Assembly: GCA_000333855.2 (NCBI GenBank)
Contig: CM007342.1
Coordinates: 104,565 to 168,564, forward strand
DNA from: Endotrypanum monterogeii
Taxonomy: Eukaryota > Euglenozoa > Kinetoplastea > Trypanosomatida > Trypanosomatidae
Direction: 5' to 3'
DNA: 64,000 bases
Part shown: piece by piece, positions 1-10,939 of the stretch
Numbering within the stretch: the stretch's first letter is position 1
How the letters are laid out: the number at the start of each line of letters is the position of its first letter
Position numbers and translations under genes: made by a program
Notes under the pieces: generated by a model
What the model was told of the DNA's origin: nothing
What the model saw: only the letters and a program-made list of their open reading frames with translations
Database searches by the model: none

Positions 1-2737
1 CATGCTGTTGTGCGCGTGTGCTCGACTAAGTGTGCAGCTCAGCTCAGCCCTTTCCTGCAGAAGCGTACACAGAAAAAAGTACGCAGAGATGGGCATCTAC
101 GATATGATAAGCAGTGGAACACTGAAGTCATTCAGTGCCGCATTCTCCATCCCCGCTTTCCCTGTGGAATAAAAAAGGAGCAAAACAGCCGTAGCTACGA
201 AAAAAAGGCGACTGGCATGGAAATGCAACACAAAAGAAAAATCAGAAGAGCACGGGAGTGTGCGCCGACGAGCATGGCAGTGCCCCTCTCCATTGCGCAC
301 ATCATGAGGATGGCAACAAAGCAGGGTCTATCGACCCGTACGCGGTCGTCAGAGAATTGTGTGCATCCGCGGATCTCTCATGTGTTCGCGCTCCGCATCG
401 ATGTACACAGCGCCTTCCTCGAATAACAGACGAACAACAAAAAGAAACGTGACCACTGAACTTGGAAAAATTAGCCTTCAGGGTACAGGTTGTTTGCACA
501 AGTGAAGAAGAAAATGGGGCAAGCGCACCGACGGTTTTGGTGGACATGGCTGATGTAAGCAACCTTGATATTTTCTCGAGACAGCTTCACGAATTAAAAA
601 AAGCGGAGACTCTTTTAATAATTCATTCAAAAGCGGTTGTCGGAATATTTCGGAAAGAAGAACAAATACAGACACAATTCACAAGCAACGTAAAGATGTA
701 TGGAATATGTGGTAATAGTGGTGTACCATGCCCCCTTGGCCGCTTTCCCTCATCCACCTTCTTCCGGCAGCGCCTCAACATGGTATCAGTAATACCTTCG
801 TTTTCGCAGTCGGTGGAGCTCAACTCGGGTGCCGTACGCGCTTTATTCCCCTGTCCTGTCGGTTCTCTCAACCTGCTTGCGAATCGAAGCTTTGGCCTCA
901 TAGGAGATCGCTGGCGATTGATGTAAAAGATGTCACATACGACTGTATGATGGTGTGTGTCGAGTTCACATATGCATAACGGAAAAATATGAGTGAAAGA
1001 AACACCTCGCAGACGCACATAAACACGCACAGGTGCTCGAGGAACAAGGGTCTAGACCCCACAATTTTACATTGGGGAGAGAAATTCGGATATACACGTA
1101 TCGTGAGGGGCGCGTCTGTAACACAACCCCTTCGGTCAGACGCACAACCACAGCGTCAAACGCCTCACCCACAACTTGGACAAACCCGTGTAGTACTAGA
1201 ATATCCATTGCGGTCAGTGTTCCCAAAAATCAACGAAGAAATAAATAAATACATTAATAAATAGCAACGGGGTACCGCAACTAGAATACGTTTGGGCCGA
1301 CATTTGGCGAGCCTGCAGTCCGATCGGACTGCTCTGAAGCAGGATGCATCAGAAAAAATGAGAAAAAAAAAAAACTAACCACGTCCGGGAGAACCGAGTG
1401 GTGAGATCGCTCATAGCGGAGGAGCATAGCACATGAATTCTTCGACTAGCAGTTCTCCTCAGTCGGGAGGGGGGGGGTAGCGGGGGACAATTATTTAGAG
1501 CTGAAAGGTGTACACCAGTGTATACAGTCGAATTGAAAATAAGACTCGCAGCGCAAACAATCAAGAAAAAAAAACAAAAATATAGATGAACCTTTTTTTT
1601 TAAGTTCAAGTAGGTCAACCTATCCTCCCACAACAACATATATATATATATATATTTATTTATGAAAAAGAAAATCGTATAAAGGAAGAAATGAGATCAG
1701 TACGTCTTGCTCTACAAATAAATACACCCACCCACATATATATGCTTGCATGTGTGGCACTAAATAATGTAGTCGTTGCGTCCCTCCCCCGTGACAGCCG
1801 TCTTTTTTTTTTTTTACACAATCTTATCACGCCGAGCCCGTCACAGATCTGGGGAGGAGGAGGGGTTGCCGAGGTGGGAGGAGAAAAAAAGAAAAAAAAA
1901 TTCACTCCTGGGAATATGAGACTCGCGCCGGCCGCCTCGTCTACGGAGCATTTCTTTTTTTTTACGTTTTGAGAAAGGTAGAGCGGCCTCACCGGAGCGG
2001 AAAGGAAACAAAAAAGGAAGAGGGAGAGGGGGGGCGCGTGCAGGTAAAACAAGAGAAAGCACGAGAAGATAAGAAGAGGCCCAGATCACAAGAAAAGGGT
2101 CTTTGTAGGAGGCGAAAAAAAAAAACTAAAAAAGGGGTCCCGGGTGAGGGGGGGGAGACGGCACCATGCCCTTTGCCCTGGGTAACCACACGCATCGCAC
2201 ACCGCGGAAAAGAGAACGTGGCTCTGGATCGCACGCACCCGCTAGCGATGACCTTAAAGCCTGCCATATATGGAGAATACAACACAAGCACCGACACCCA
2301 CCAGCATACATGAGCTGCTGTCGCATTGTGAAGAGAGAATCCTCGCACTTGCGACAGTGTCTGGGCTAGGCCCTCGTCGTAGGAACACACAATGTGTGTG
2401 TGTGTGTGTAGGGGCGGGGAGGGGGAGAAAGGAGAAAAGGGAGACACTACCAGGGGAGTTGAAAGGAAATAAAAAGACGAGTCGCCGAACGGACACGCGC
2501 CGGCACCCTCTCCATATTCTCCATTGCGCTTCTCCAGACACGTGATTCTTAACCAGCGGCACCTCATTGGTGCTATTTAAAAGCACGTGCCTCGGACGCT
2601 GAGCGGATATTAAAAAAAAAAAAAAAGAAGAGAGAAAAGACAAGAAGACATCCTTTTTTAAAAATAATTTTGTTCTACCTCTTTTTGTTGTATTTCATCT
2701 TTTGAAAAGAAAGATATTTTTTTGGTTGTTTTTCTCA
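1..2737. other. Gene-poor left end, probably 3' UTR and spacer
   Basis: This stretch lies downstream of the amino-acid transporter in the direction of transcription. It holds homopolymer runs, a (TA)n tract near 1639-1658, a (GT)n tract near 2392-2410 and purine-rich low-complexity sequence at 1840-2160. The only ORF with any coding look is the one at 623-901. No RNA gene was recognised. Confidence 0.6.
623..901 (-). CDS. Doubtful small protein, 92 aa
   Basis: Not recognised. The frame would start at the ATG at 901-899, ten bases after an AG (912-911) that follows a short pyrimidine-rich stretch, so a spliced-leader acceptor is possible. The first 65 or so codons favour G or C at the third position, as the window's real genes do. 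The protein would be strongly basic in its first two thirds and carry one hydrophobic stretch near residues 68-80. It resembles no family I know and could be a chance ORF in a long 3' UTR. It is listed so that it can be tested against transcript or peptide data. Confidence 0.25.
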   Translation of the reverse strand: MRPKLRFASRLREPTGQGNKARTAPELSSTDCENEGITDTMLRRCRKKVDEGKRPRGHGTPLLPHIPYIFTLLVNCVCICSSFRNIPTTAFE

Positions 2738-4192
2738 TTACACCTGTGCGTAAATGGTAGCGGTGGTGCCGAAACAAACGACGATGATACCACAAAGTAG
2801 GAGAATAAGCGAACCGAAGAAATCATACGCGCCGACTTTTTTCAGCTCGAAACCTCCGCTGTAGATGAAAAAAAGCGCAGGAAAAACGAAAGCGATGAAG
2901 CCTCCGGTGAACGATCCGAGCAGTCCGAACACCACAGTCACACTTGGGATAAACAGCCCAGCCAGCAGCGCGCAGAGACACAGGAAGGTGCAGAGCAGCG
3001 AGTTCTTCCACCACGCGACCGTCTCCAGCTCCCAGCCGATGACATGATACACGGAGTCGCGGCAAGGCAGAATGTGCAGCGCAAAGGCAACGCAGAGTTT
3101 CACGATAAGCCCCATATAGGCCACAGCCATGTAGTAGTCTGTCAACGGTCGGTACGCCCGCAGCAGCGAGGATTTGACACCGTCACCAAAGTCGCAGTAG
3201 CCAAAAAATCCGGCCAACCAGTACAGGGCCGTGCATATCACCATGCTCACTAAGACCTGCAACTCAAAGAAGCGCACGTTAGGCGTGGGAGTTTCATTGA
3301 AAACTTGATATGCGTTTGATTGGCAGAGGAATGCGAAGACAAAATTACCGAGTCCCTGAATGGCGCTATTTCCGGTGGTGAACAAGTTAAGATTTTTTCC
3401 TTCGAACCCCACCTTGAGCCCGTGCGTCGCAGAGTGTACAATGACACAGACGACAAAGAACACAACGAAGACTATCCCAAACAGAGAAACGTAGCGCAGC
3501 GAGTTGATCTGGCGTGGGAGTGAGAGTGGCAACATGAGCAGCAGAAACGTAACTGTCGTCAGCACGCGTTGAAAGCTAAGGGTTTTGTAATATCCCTTTA
3601 CGCGTTTATCTGAAAGAAATGAGCTCCACAGATCGTTGATGCAGATGACGTACGCGATGCAGGCACCTATACACTTTAAAAACATTATACAGGCTGCGAA
3701 GATGTCGCCCCCGCGTCCAAACAGATACCGCGCCGTAAGCTCGTAACTTCTGATCCCTGTCTTGCCATAAACGATGGCAAGAAGCCGCACCGAGTACACT
3801 GTCAAAAGACAAATGACAATCAAGTATATGGTACCCATAATGATGCCAGAGGTTTGGAAGGCGTAGGGCAAACCGAGGATACCGGCACCAACACTGCTCG
3901 CTGCCAAGTTAAAAACCCCACTGCCAAAACCACCAGAGGTCAGCAGACGACCCATCATCCGCTCAGGCCAGGTCGGCACTCTGCCTCCTCCTGTCTCGGC
4001 ATGGCATTTCATAGAACCGTCCCTTATCTGTGTGATAGTTACATGCGTTTCACTCACCTCTTTGCACATGGCCGCGTCGACATCCGCAATGGCATGTTCA
4101 TCGACGCTCATGGGAGTCGCCGACGACTCTGGGTGGTTCCGTTGCGAGTCCGGCTGCTGGACCCGTAAGGCATTACTCGGAACACGGAACAT
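2738..4192 (-). CDS. Amino acid transporter, AAAP family
   Basis: This is a multi-pass membrane permease of the amino acid/auxin permease family (Aa_trans), which in trypanosomatids imports amino acids across the plasma membrane. The 484-residue product has a hydrophilic N-terminus of about 85 residues. The family's hallmark first membrane helix follows (residues 90-115, with GAGILGLPYAF at 102-112). About ten more hydrophobic segments run to the C-terminus, for roughly eleven in all. The open frame continues upstream to 4351, but a pyrimidine tract (about 4255-4290) and the first AG after it (4235-4234) put the mature mRNA 5' end downstream of that, so the ATG at 4192 is the first available start, 41 bases into the mRNA. 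The substrate cannot be told from sequence. Trypanosomatid genomes carry many paralogues with differing specificity. Confidence 0.9.
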   Translation of the reverse strand: MFRVPSNALRVQQPDSQRNHPESSATPMSVDEHAIADVDAAMCKEVSETHVTITQIRDGSMKCHAETGGGRVPTWPERMMGRLLTSGGFGSGVFNLAASSVGAGILGLPYAFQTSGIIMGTIYLIVICLLTVYSVRLLAIVYGKTGIRSYELTARYLFGRGGDIFAACIMFLKCIGACIAYVICINDLWSSFLSDKRVKGYYKTLSFQRVLTTVTFLLLMLPLSLPRQINSLRYVSLFGIVFVVFFVVCVIVHSATHGLKVGFEGKNLNLFTTGNSAIQGLGNFVFAFLCQSNAYQVFNETPTPNVRFFELQVLVSMVICTALYWLAGFFGYCDFGDGVKSSLLRAYRPLTDYYMAVAYMGLIVKLCVAFALHILPCRDSVYHVIGWELETVAWWKNSLLCTFLCLCALLAGLFIPSVTVVFGLLGSFTGGFIAFVFPALFFIYSGGFELKKVGAYDFFGSLILLLCGIIVVCFGTTATIYAQV

Positions 4193-4233
4193 GGCGACTT
4201 CGTCTACGTCTTTCTGTGTGCGTCTGTGTACCT

Positions 4234-4290
4234 CTGTAAATCGATCGACAAAGGAGAAGAGGGAAGGACGTTTCACAAAAAAAAAAAAAG
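4234..4290 (-). promoter_or_regulatory. Spliced-leader acceptor region of the amino acid transporter
   Basis: On the minus strand a run of 13 T within a longer C/T-rich stretch is followed by the first AG at 4235-4234. It lies 41 bases before the transporter ATG and decides that start against the longer open frame. Confidence 0.65.
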
Positions 4291-4795
4291 GAAGAGGGCT
4301 AAGGCGTTTGCTGAGTTTCACTATAAAAACACACACACGACAAACACTCAATCACGAGATCGGAAGAGAGGCGCAGTGGGCAAACAGAGAAAGGAAAGGC
4401 CTATTCGCGTGCCCTAATCTACGGCGGTGTGCGCTGAGGTTTAAAATGAAAATGTGTTACGTTGACGAGAAAAAAAAAAGGACGAAAAAAAATGACCGAG
4501 AAATGGAGAGGTAGACGCGACACTTATTAAAGGAACAATCGTAGAAGAGAGGCGTATTTCGTCGTTTAATCTGTTCGGTTGGCGAGCGCTAATGTGGCAG
4601 TCTAAATATATATATATATATATAAGTATGTGTATGTGTGTGGGTGGGGGGGGGACGGGACAGAGGATCGGAATTGAATAAAGAAGAGGTGGAGAACGCT
4701 TTGAATGCGGTCAGCATCATGTGCTACGCCTACAGCACGGACTTGCGGAGGCACTAAAACTTTCACGAATACACACGCATCTGTATATACATGGT

Positions 4796-4797
4796 AC

Positions 4798-4833
<36 letters not shown>
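4796..4833. repeat. Compound (TA)n(TG)n microsatellite
   Basis: About ten TA units pass directly into about eight TG units. The same TA-to-TG junction recurs elsewhere in the window's spacers. Confidence 0.9.
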
Positions 4834-5754
4834 ATTCGTGAAGGGAGAAGTGTTCGATCATGGGCAAGAGGGATGGTGTCATAGAGAGTTGCTCCAGCGC
4901 TCCGTATGTTTGCCTCAGCTACGCAGCGCGGAAAGCGACTGCGGGAAGAGTGGAGAAAAAAAAGAGGAGGAAGGTAGTGCGACACAAACGTGACGAAACA
5001 ACTTCAGTGGTATCCCCCAGAGCACCGCCTGAGGCGAGCAGCGACGCAACGCACTAGGACATCTAGGTGTATATTCTGCTTGTGTTTGATAAACAGTAAA
5101 TTGCAGTGCGACTGCCTTCTGAAATATTAAATTCGAAACAAAAAAATCTGATCAAAAAAAAAAAAGGATAAGAAAAAATAAAAAAAGAACAAGAAGTACT
5201 GGGGATCCCGTGGAAGACAAAAAAAAAAGAAGGGGGGTTTGAATACGAGACATCCAGTCTGTGTTACACACCCGTGCACACACACACACACACATATGCA
5301 AATTACTAGACGCTGCACATTATTGGGGAACGGATCTTAGACAGAGCAGGGCACTTCACTTGATCGTTCCCCATCCCCAGGGGAAAAATAATAATAATAA
5401 AAATAAAAGGTGATCTGATCTGAGCTGAATGACATATGAGCGTATGCCCAACACACCCCACAAGTAGTAGCAGATGAAGAGAGAGGCACCCATCTGCTAT
5501 TTTGTTTTTCGGGGAGGAGGGGGGGGGGGGGAGGCGGCATTCCCACTGCTCACGGAAAAAAATGTTATTTGAGAGCTAACTTCTCTCGAAAACTAAGTGC
5601 ACGGGTTTAACGGTTTACCTACACGCCTCTGAAAGACATAAGGAAAAAGGTTAGATGAAAGCAAAACGCAAAATGTCCAGGCAAGGGTATACATATAAAT
5701 AAATAAATATATATATATGAGGGGTGGTGCACCTCCGCATTTGCGCAAAGAAAC

Positions 5755-6711
5755 TTAGAGCGGTGAGCTTGGCATCGCTGACTGCTGCAGGGCGGCGCTG
5801 TCGGCGAAAGTGAGATGCTTCATTGAGGTCTTGGGATGCTCCTCGACGGCATCCTCAGACGGCGGGGGTGTAGCCGCCTCGGACAGCCGTGCCTCCCGTT
5901 GGTCGCTGCGCTCACCCTCCTCTGATATCAGCGACAAAACATCTGTGCAGTTTGCAGCACCTGCGACTGTCTCTCTCTCGACCACACCCATGAGAGTGTC
6001 CCCTTCCTTTTTCTCTTCGCCCTGGGAAGTCGCACCCCTTCCCATCGACTCTTCAGGCGGCGATAGCTGCGTGAGCAGCTGAGGCGGCGCAGACGCCTGC
6101 GAAGCACTCTCCTCTTGCTGTGTGGTTTGGGTAACAGGGAGCGTTTCTGCCTTGGGGTCCTCGACGCATGGAGAGTGCTCCCGGACACCGGAATTTTCCC
6201 CATCCGCCTTCGCTTGCGGGGATTGAGTAAGGTTTGATGTCTCCTGCGCGGATATTGACATCGCAGACGTGAATGCCTCTTCACACTCTGGATCAGCTAG
6301 ACGGCTCGCCTCTGCCACCGTGTCGTCGCTCACGCTGGGTACTTCAGCCTCCACGCTGAGGGCTCTGCCCGAAGTACCACCCGCAGTGACCGCACCCGAA
6401 AAAATCTCGCCCATGGGCCGGGAAGGGTCTTGAGGTGTCGCCTCCAATGACGCGCGAGTGCAATCTTCCACATCTGCACTTGTGTGGATCTCTTCGACCT
6501 CAATAATACTGGCCATCAAGTTCGGTGCTGTCTGCAGTTCAGCGCGGTGGCGCTTAGATGCCGGTGTGAGCGAAGCAATGTCAGAGATGGAGACCTGTAC
6601 GGGATCCTCATCGATGTCGGGTGTGGGCTTGACACACTCGTCCACGCTGTGGAGCTGGGACTGCGTCTCAGATATCGACCCACCGCGTTCCTCGATAGCG
6701 GGCAGTGACAT
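5755..6711 (-). CDS. Hypothetical acidic, probably disordered protein, 318 aa
   Basis: Not recognised. The product is rich in Glu, Ser, Ala, Thr and Pro, is strongly acidic, and has no hydrophobic stretch long enough for a membrane helix and no obvious folded domain. A single basic patch, KRHR near residue 54, could be a nuclear signal but is weak. The open frame extends upstream to 6990, but that part is low-complexity spacer translation. The ATG at 6711 is the first after the acceptor-like AG at 6863-6862. The long uninterrupted frame and codon use like its neighbours argue that it is translated. It is probably a lineage-restricted protein, and I infer no function. Confidence 0.7.
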   Translation of the reverse strand: MSLPAIEERGGSISETQSQLHSVDECVKPTPDIDEDPVQVSISDIASLTPASKRHRAELQTAPNLMASIIEVEEIHTSADVEDCTRASLEATPQDPSRPMGEIFSGAVTAGGTSGRALSVEAEVPSVSDDTVAEASRLADPECEEAFTSAMSISAQETSNLTQSPQAKADGENSGVREHSPCVEDPKAETLPVTQTTQQEESASQASAPPQLLTQLSPPEESMGRGATSQGEEKKEGDTLMGVVERETVAGAANCTDVLSLISEEGERSDQREARLSEAATPPPSEDAVEEHPKTSMKHLTFADSAALQQSAMPSSPL

Positions 6712-8053
6712 GATCAAAGAATGTGTGCACAAGTACGAAAACAAAGCACGGGGGAAAAAAAGATAATCAGCGATCTCTTCGTGAGTAAGATTGTCACTAG
6801 TTTGGCAGGGAAAAGGTGGAGAGAAAGGGATGGTGTTAACGGCGGATGAACACTGGAGTGTCTGAAAAGTAGCCAAAAGTGAAGTGCAGCGATGGGGGTG
6901 AGAGGCGGCGGGGGGGGGTGAGAGGGGGCCGGGGTAGAGGAAGAAGAGCAGGATAGTCTTGTGATTGATCGTGCCGCTAATAATGAACAAAGTCAGCAGC
7001 CAATGGTTTGCCTAGTCTCCTCGAAGTGTTCTTGTTCGGGAAGCGACGCGCAAAAAAAAAAAAAAAGTGAAGAAGAGGAAAGGAGTTGTTGGTTGAACTG
7101 AACGAAGTGGCGACTATGTAATTCCATGGTGATAAAATGAAGTGGTATAGATGTGTCAATATATATACTCTTTTGATTCTGCAGGGGTTCGCATAGAATA
7201 ATTTGCGATTGACAGTTATGAGACTATACATATATTTGTGTGTAGAGAAATATATTTGTACACTGTGACATTCCTTACGCCATGTAATTTAAAAAACTCT
7301 CGCAGAGAAACAGGGGAAAAAAGGAGGCGATCAGCACGCGGGTGCACTCGCATCATGATAGTTTTTTCCTTGCGCGCACACACAGCGATAAACACGTACG
7401 CAATTATGCACCATTTTGCAGCGACCCATCACTATAACCGTTCAACAGTGGAATCTGTCGGAGAATAATACCCCGGGTAGAGGCGAGATGATGAAGCACG
7501 ACGTAAAAATGAAAAATGAGTGGTCGAGTATGGTCTACAGAAAGATGACACGAAAAAAAAAAAATGAGCAGGATGAAGGGGAAGGAAGATATGAAGGAGG
7601 CAAAACTACAAATATATATATATATATATGTGTGTAGAGTTTCTTGTCAATATAAATAGTTTTGACAATGCACAAAATAAAAAAAAAAAGGAGTGAGGAG
7701 GCACACTTCCACGCACACACGCAGATAAAAAAACAAGCGTGTATGCATACATCAATAATGCGTACACTATATTTGAATGTTTTTGTGGAAATATGGTGTG
7801 CCGTTGAAAGAAAAATGAAAGCGTTTTTTTTTTTTTTTTTTAACTTGTCGTCTTCTTTTTTTTTCAGTTTGAGGAGAAAGTGTAACCAGAATGAGACGTA
7901 AAATGCCATTTGTGTAGCAGTGCATCACATCTCTCCCCGCATCGCCTCATCCCCTTCCTCCGTAGCCAGAGAAATAATTTTTTCGCCTGTATACCATGCC
8001 AAGTGGAATGACACGATGATACCCGTAGTCATTACCTTTCACACCCATGTGTG
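6712..8053. other. Spacer, low complexity
   Basis: This contains the 5' UTR of the 318-residue gene and the 3' flank of the phosphatase. It also has A- and T-runs and a (TA)n tract at 7612-7629. I see no further gene. Confidence 0.6.
6862..6925 (-). promoter_or_regulatory. Probable spliced-leader acceptor region of the 318-aa gene
   Basis: A C-rich pyrimidine tract (purine-rich on the plus strand at 6898-6925) is followed by cttttcag ending at 6862. No ATG occurs between this AG and the ATG at 6711, giving a 150-base 5' UTR. Confidence 0.5.
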
Positions 8054-8818
8054 CTACGCGATCGACCGCACGTAGTAGGTTCGCAACTTCTTCAATTCCT
8101 TTTCGCCGAGCCCCAATTCCTTCTCCATGTAAGACTTCATGGTGCCATACCTCTTCCGCACTTCGTTAAAACTCAGCTCAAGAAAAAATGATTGTGCCCG
8201 GTAGAGCAGTTCCATAGCGTCCTTTTGAATAGTGCAGCTGCCCAGGCGCACTGTTTTGCAGGGTGGCGCTGCGCAGAGCTCATTTGTCAGAAGAAAATCT
8301 TCCATGATGGTTTCAGGGGGCACTTCGAGGGCGGTCAAGAGAAGAGCTGCAGCCACCCCCGTGCGGTCCTTGCCCGCAGTGCAGTGGAACACGGCAGCCT
8401 TACCCTTCACCTCAGTGAGTAGAAGCTGGAAAAATTTTTTGTATGCATCTTTAAAGTCGAGAAGGAACGTCTTTGCGACACGCCGCAGTAACGCCTCCGC
8501 GGTTGGCCCGTCCAGCAGCGGCATCCGCAAAACCTCCTCTCGATAGGAGCAGGCATCGATTGGTATTGAGAAGTATAGGGCACCTGCGCATGTATACGGG
8601 GACTGCTCCCGCTCTGCCGCACCACGAAAATCAATGATGTACTTCACACCAAGATATTTCACTAAAGATTTCTTGCCCGCATCTGTGGCTTCGCCAATGT
8701 TATCGGCACGATAGATAGTTCTGTATTTGAGGGTACCCTTTCCATCTTGCGTACGGTAGCCACCAAGATCTCGATAGTTCCGTAGCCCCTCAACCGCAAT
8801 CACACGTTCGCAGGACAT
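8054..8818 (-). CDS. MptpB-type tyrosine/lipid phosphatase
   Basis: This is a 254-residue cysteine phosphatase of the Y_phosphatase3 group, the family of Mycobacterium MptpB, whose members remove phosphate from tyrosine and often from phosphoinositides. The catalytic P-loop HCTAGKDRTG is at residues 145-154, with Cys146 as nucleophile. The Lys-Asp after the Gly is the feature that separates this group from classical tyrosine phosphatases. The conserved early motifs NYRDLGGY (14-21) and IIDFRGAAER (61-70) are present. The start is the ATG at 8818. The frame upstream of it has no ATG start. No signal peptide or membrane segment is seen, so it is probably cytosolic. Length is normal for the family and all catalytic residues are present, so it should be active. 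Whether lipid or protein is its substrate is unknown. Confidence 0.88.
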   Translation of the reverse strand: MSCERVIAVEGLRNYRDLGGYRTQDGKGTLKYRTIYRADNIGEATDAGKKSLVKYLGVKYIIDFRGAAEREQSPYTCAGALYFSIPIDACSYREEVLRMPLLDGPTAEALLRRVAKTFLLDFKDAYKKFFQLLLTEVKGKAAVFHCTAGKDRTGVAAALLLTALEVPPETIMEDFLLTNELCAAPPCKTVRLGSCTIQKDAMELLYRAQSFFLELSFNEVRKRYGTMKSYMEKELGLGEKELKKLRTYYVRSIA

Positions 8819-10741
8819 CACGCGTCGTAGTCTCCCCCCCCCCTTGACGTCTCCCTCTCCCAAAAAGTCGCTGAGGCACACCAGGAGAATTTATTTTTTT
8901 TTTGGAAAAATATGTAAAGCACGTGAGTTTATGAATGCAATGACACGGTGGATTCCCCACCCTTTCTTCTCCCCCGAAAAAAATAATAATGATATTATAC
9001 AGAAAGCTGCAATGACACAAAAGAAAAAAAAACTCGCGTACTTCAACAGACTCATAAACACACTTGCTAAATATATATATATATATATATACTCGTAAAA
9101 AAAAAAGACAACAAAAAAATGTGGCCTTATCGAAAATCTCGTTTCTTTGTGTGTGTGTGTGTGTGTGTGTCTAGGAACAGAACTTTACGAAACGATGCAA
9201 CTCTTGTTGTATATGTTTGTATTTACGTATCCCCTCACCACTCGCGCACAACACACATCCCAAATGGTACCGCTAACTACCACACCTTTTGAGAAAAAAA
9301 AAAGAGGATTACCGAAGCCTCAATTGAGTACGAATAGAGAGGTAAGAGGGGAGAGAAGCCAAAGCACGAATTGAGGAAGACGAGATGAACAGCCGGGGGA
9401 GAGGGGGGGATGGGGAATGTCTTGCGGACAAGGAGGAAGGTCAAAGGGGTCCACCCGACCAACAGATCTGAACAAATGTATTTGGAATTGATGAGGGAAG
9501 CGTCGAGTGGAAAAGAAAAAAAAATTAGAATGTGAGTATCCGACAAGACCACACAAAACTAAAAAAAAACAAAAAAAGGTCGAGAAAAAAAAACGCGGCT
9601 TGCTCGAAGTGTAGTCTCCGCGGTGTCAGAGAGATGACGTGGGGAGGGGAAGAGTGAGATCAGTGAGCAGCAACCGTATGTTTCACATGTAGTTTTGATC
9701 TTCAGAATTCGAGATGAAGTCGCGCGTGGCAGGCAGGGTTTTGACGCCTGAGGACCTCGCCCCTGCGACAGATAGAATGAAAATTATTTTTTATATTGAT
9801 GTGTTTAGCAGAAAGGGGAGCCAAGGTGAAATACGAAAAAAAAAAAGACTCACCGTTTCCGGAGTCTTTGACCTCGTAGAATTCTGTGCGTGCCACGCCA
9901 GAGAGTCGATTGCAAGAAGACACCTACGCACGGACGCATCGGAGAACAAAAAAAAAAGGATAGTGGGAAGATGAGAATTACTGCATGAGTACTTCATGAA
10001 CGAGAGAGAGAGAGGATCAGCTCAAACCAGCGAACCTTTCGGCGGAGGTGTAAGCGAATGGGAAGATGTCCCAAAAAAACATCAAAAGTTTTTTTCTAGT
10101 CGTTCCATGCGCGTTCACGGTTACCTAGCCTCTAGGGAGTGCGTACGCCTGTATGCTGTGTATATGTATTTGTGTGTTGAAGTACTATTTTTTTCCTCCA
10201 CACAGAAGTTCCGTCACTCCGTTTCCTGTTTATGACAGCGAAACGGATATTCATGTAAAAATCATTTTCATGCGGATTTATAATAATAACATACATACAT
10301 ACATATATACATAGATATATAGATAGATATATATGTATGTATATACCAAACACACACACACACACACACAGAGTTCACCTCCTTCTTCACTTTCGCAGTG
10401 TAGCGCTCGCGCCTCCATCTCGAGGAGCAGAGTTGCGCAGCGCCTGCTCTAGAGTCCCTTGCCGGTCCCCGGAGCTCCTCAGAGAACTTTCTTTATTGGC
10501 AAGTCGCTTTTGTTACTCTCCTGCTCTCCATGTCGCAAGAATGATGCTGGTGCTCAGCATACGAGTACCGACGGCATTGGTAATCTACTTGCGTACAGTT
10601 TTTTTTTGTTTGCTTCTGTTCTTTTGTTTCTAGAGGGAGTCAAAAACAAACCGTTGCATTCATGGCATCGAGAGAGGTACGCAGCGCATGAATCAGTAGA
10701 CAATACAACCTCCACCAAAAACGGGTAGAAGACATACCTCC

Positions 10742-10939
10742 TCACACAAGACTCGTACACAGGGGAGCAAGGAGAACATGAGATGAGAGGGAAAGAAAAC
10801 GCAGGGGCGTACCGCAGATGCAAATCAGCACGACGTTGAACAACATACAGCACACACCCAAGAATACAGTGTGACTGTAGAAAGATTGGTTCGACGACGT
10901 CGTGAGACCCACTACGAGCGCGTCCGTGCTCGTCAGCAT
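10742..10939 (-). CDS. Doubtful 65-aa membrane protein
   Basis: Not recognised. The ATG at 10939-10937 opens a 65-codon frame whose first 45 or so codons prefer G or C in the third position, unlike the surrounding non-coding DNA. The product would have one convincing hydrophobic helix at about residues 24-43, preceded by a polar, Thr/Ser-rich N-terminus. Candidate AG acceptors lie shortly upstream after a C/T-rich stretch. Trypanosomatids do encode small single-pass proteins of this size, but nothing here identifies a family, so this may be chance. It is the best minus-strand coding candidate in the 4.7 kb region. Confidence 0.28.
   Translation of the reverse strand: MLTSTDALVVGLTTSSNQSFYSHTVFLGVCCMLFNVVLICICGTPLRFLSLSSHVLLAPLCTSLV

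Larger units (their letters stand above)
4193..5754. other. Spacer with compound microsatellites
   Basis: This holds the 5' UTR and trans-splicing signal of the transporter and presumably the 3' UTR of the 318-residue gene upstream. It also has (TA)n at 4603-4623, (TA)n(TG)n at 4796-4833 and (CA)n near 5276-5293. A non-repetitive, G/C-richer patch at about 4860-5060 has no convincing minus-strand frame. Confidence 0.6.

Noticed and set aside
462..926. Plus-strand ORF of 154 codons at the left end
   Set aside because: Wrong strand for this gene cluster, no ATG at the frame start, A-rich composition and no recognisable domain.
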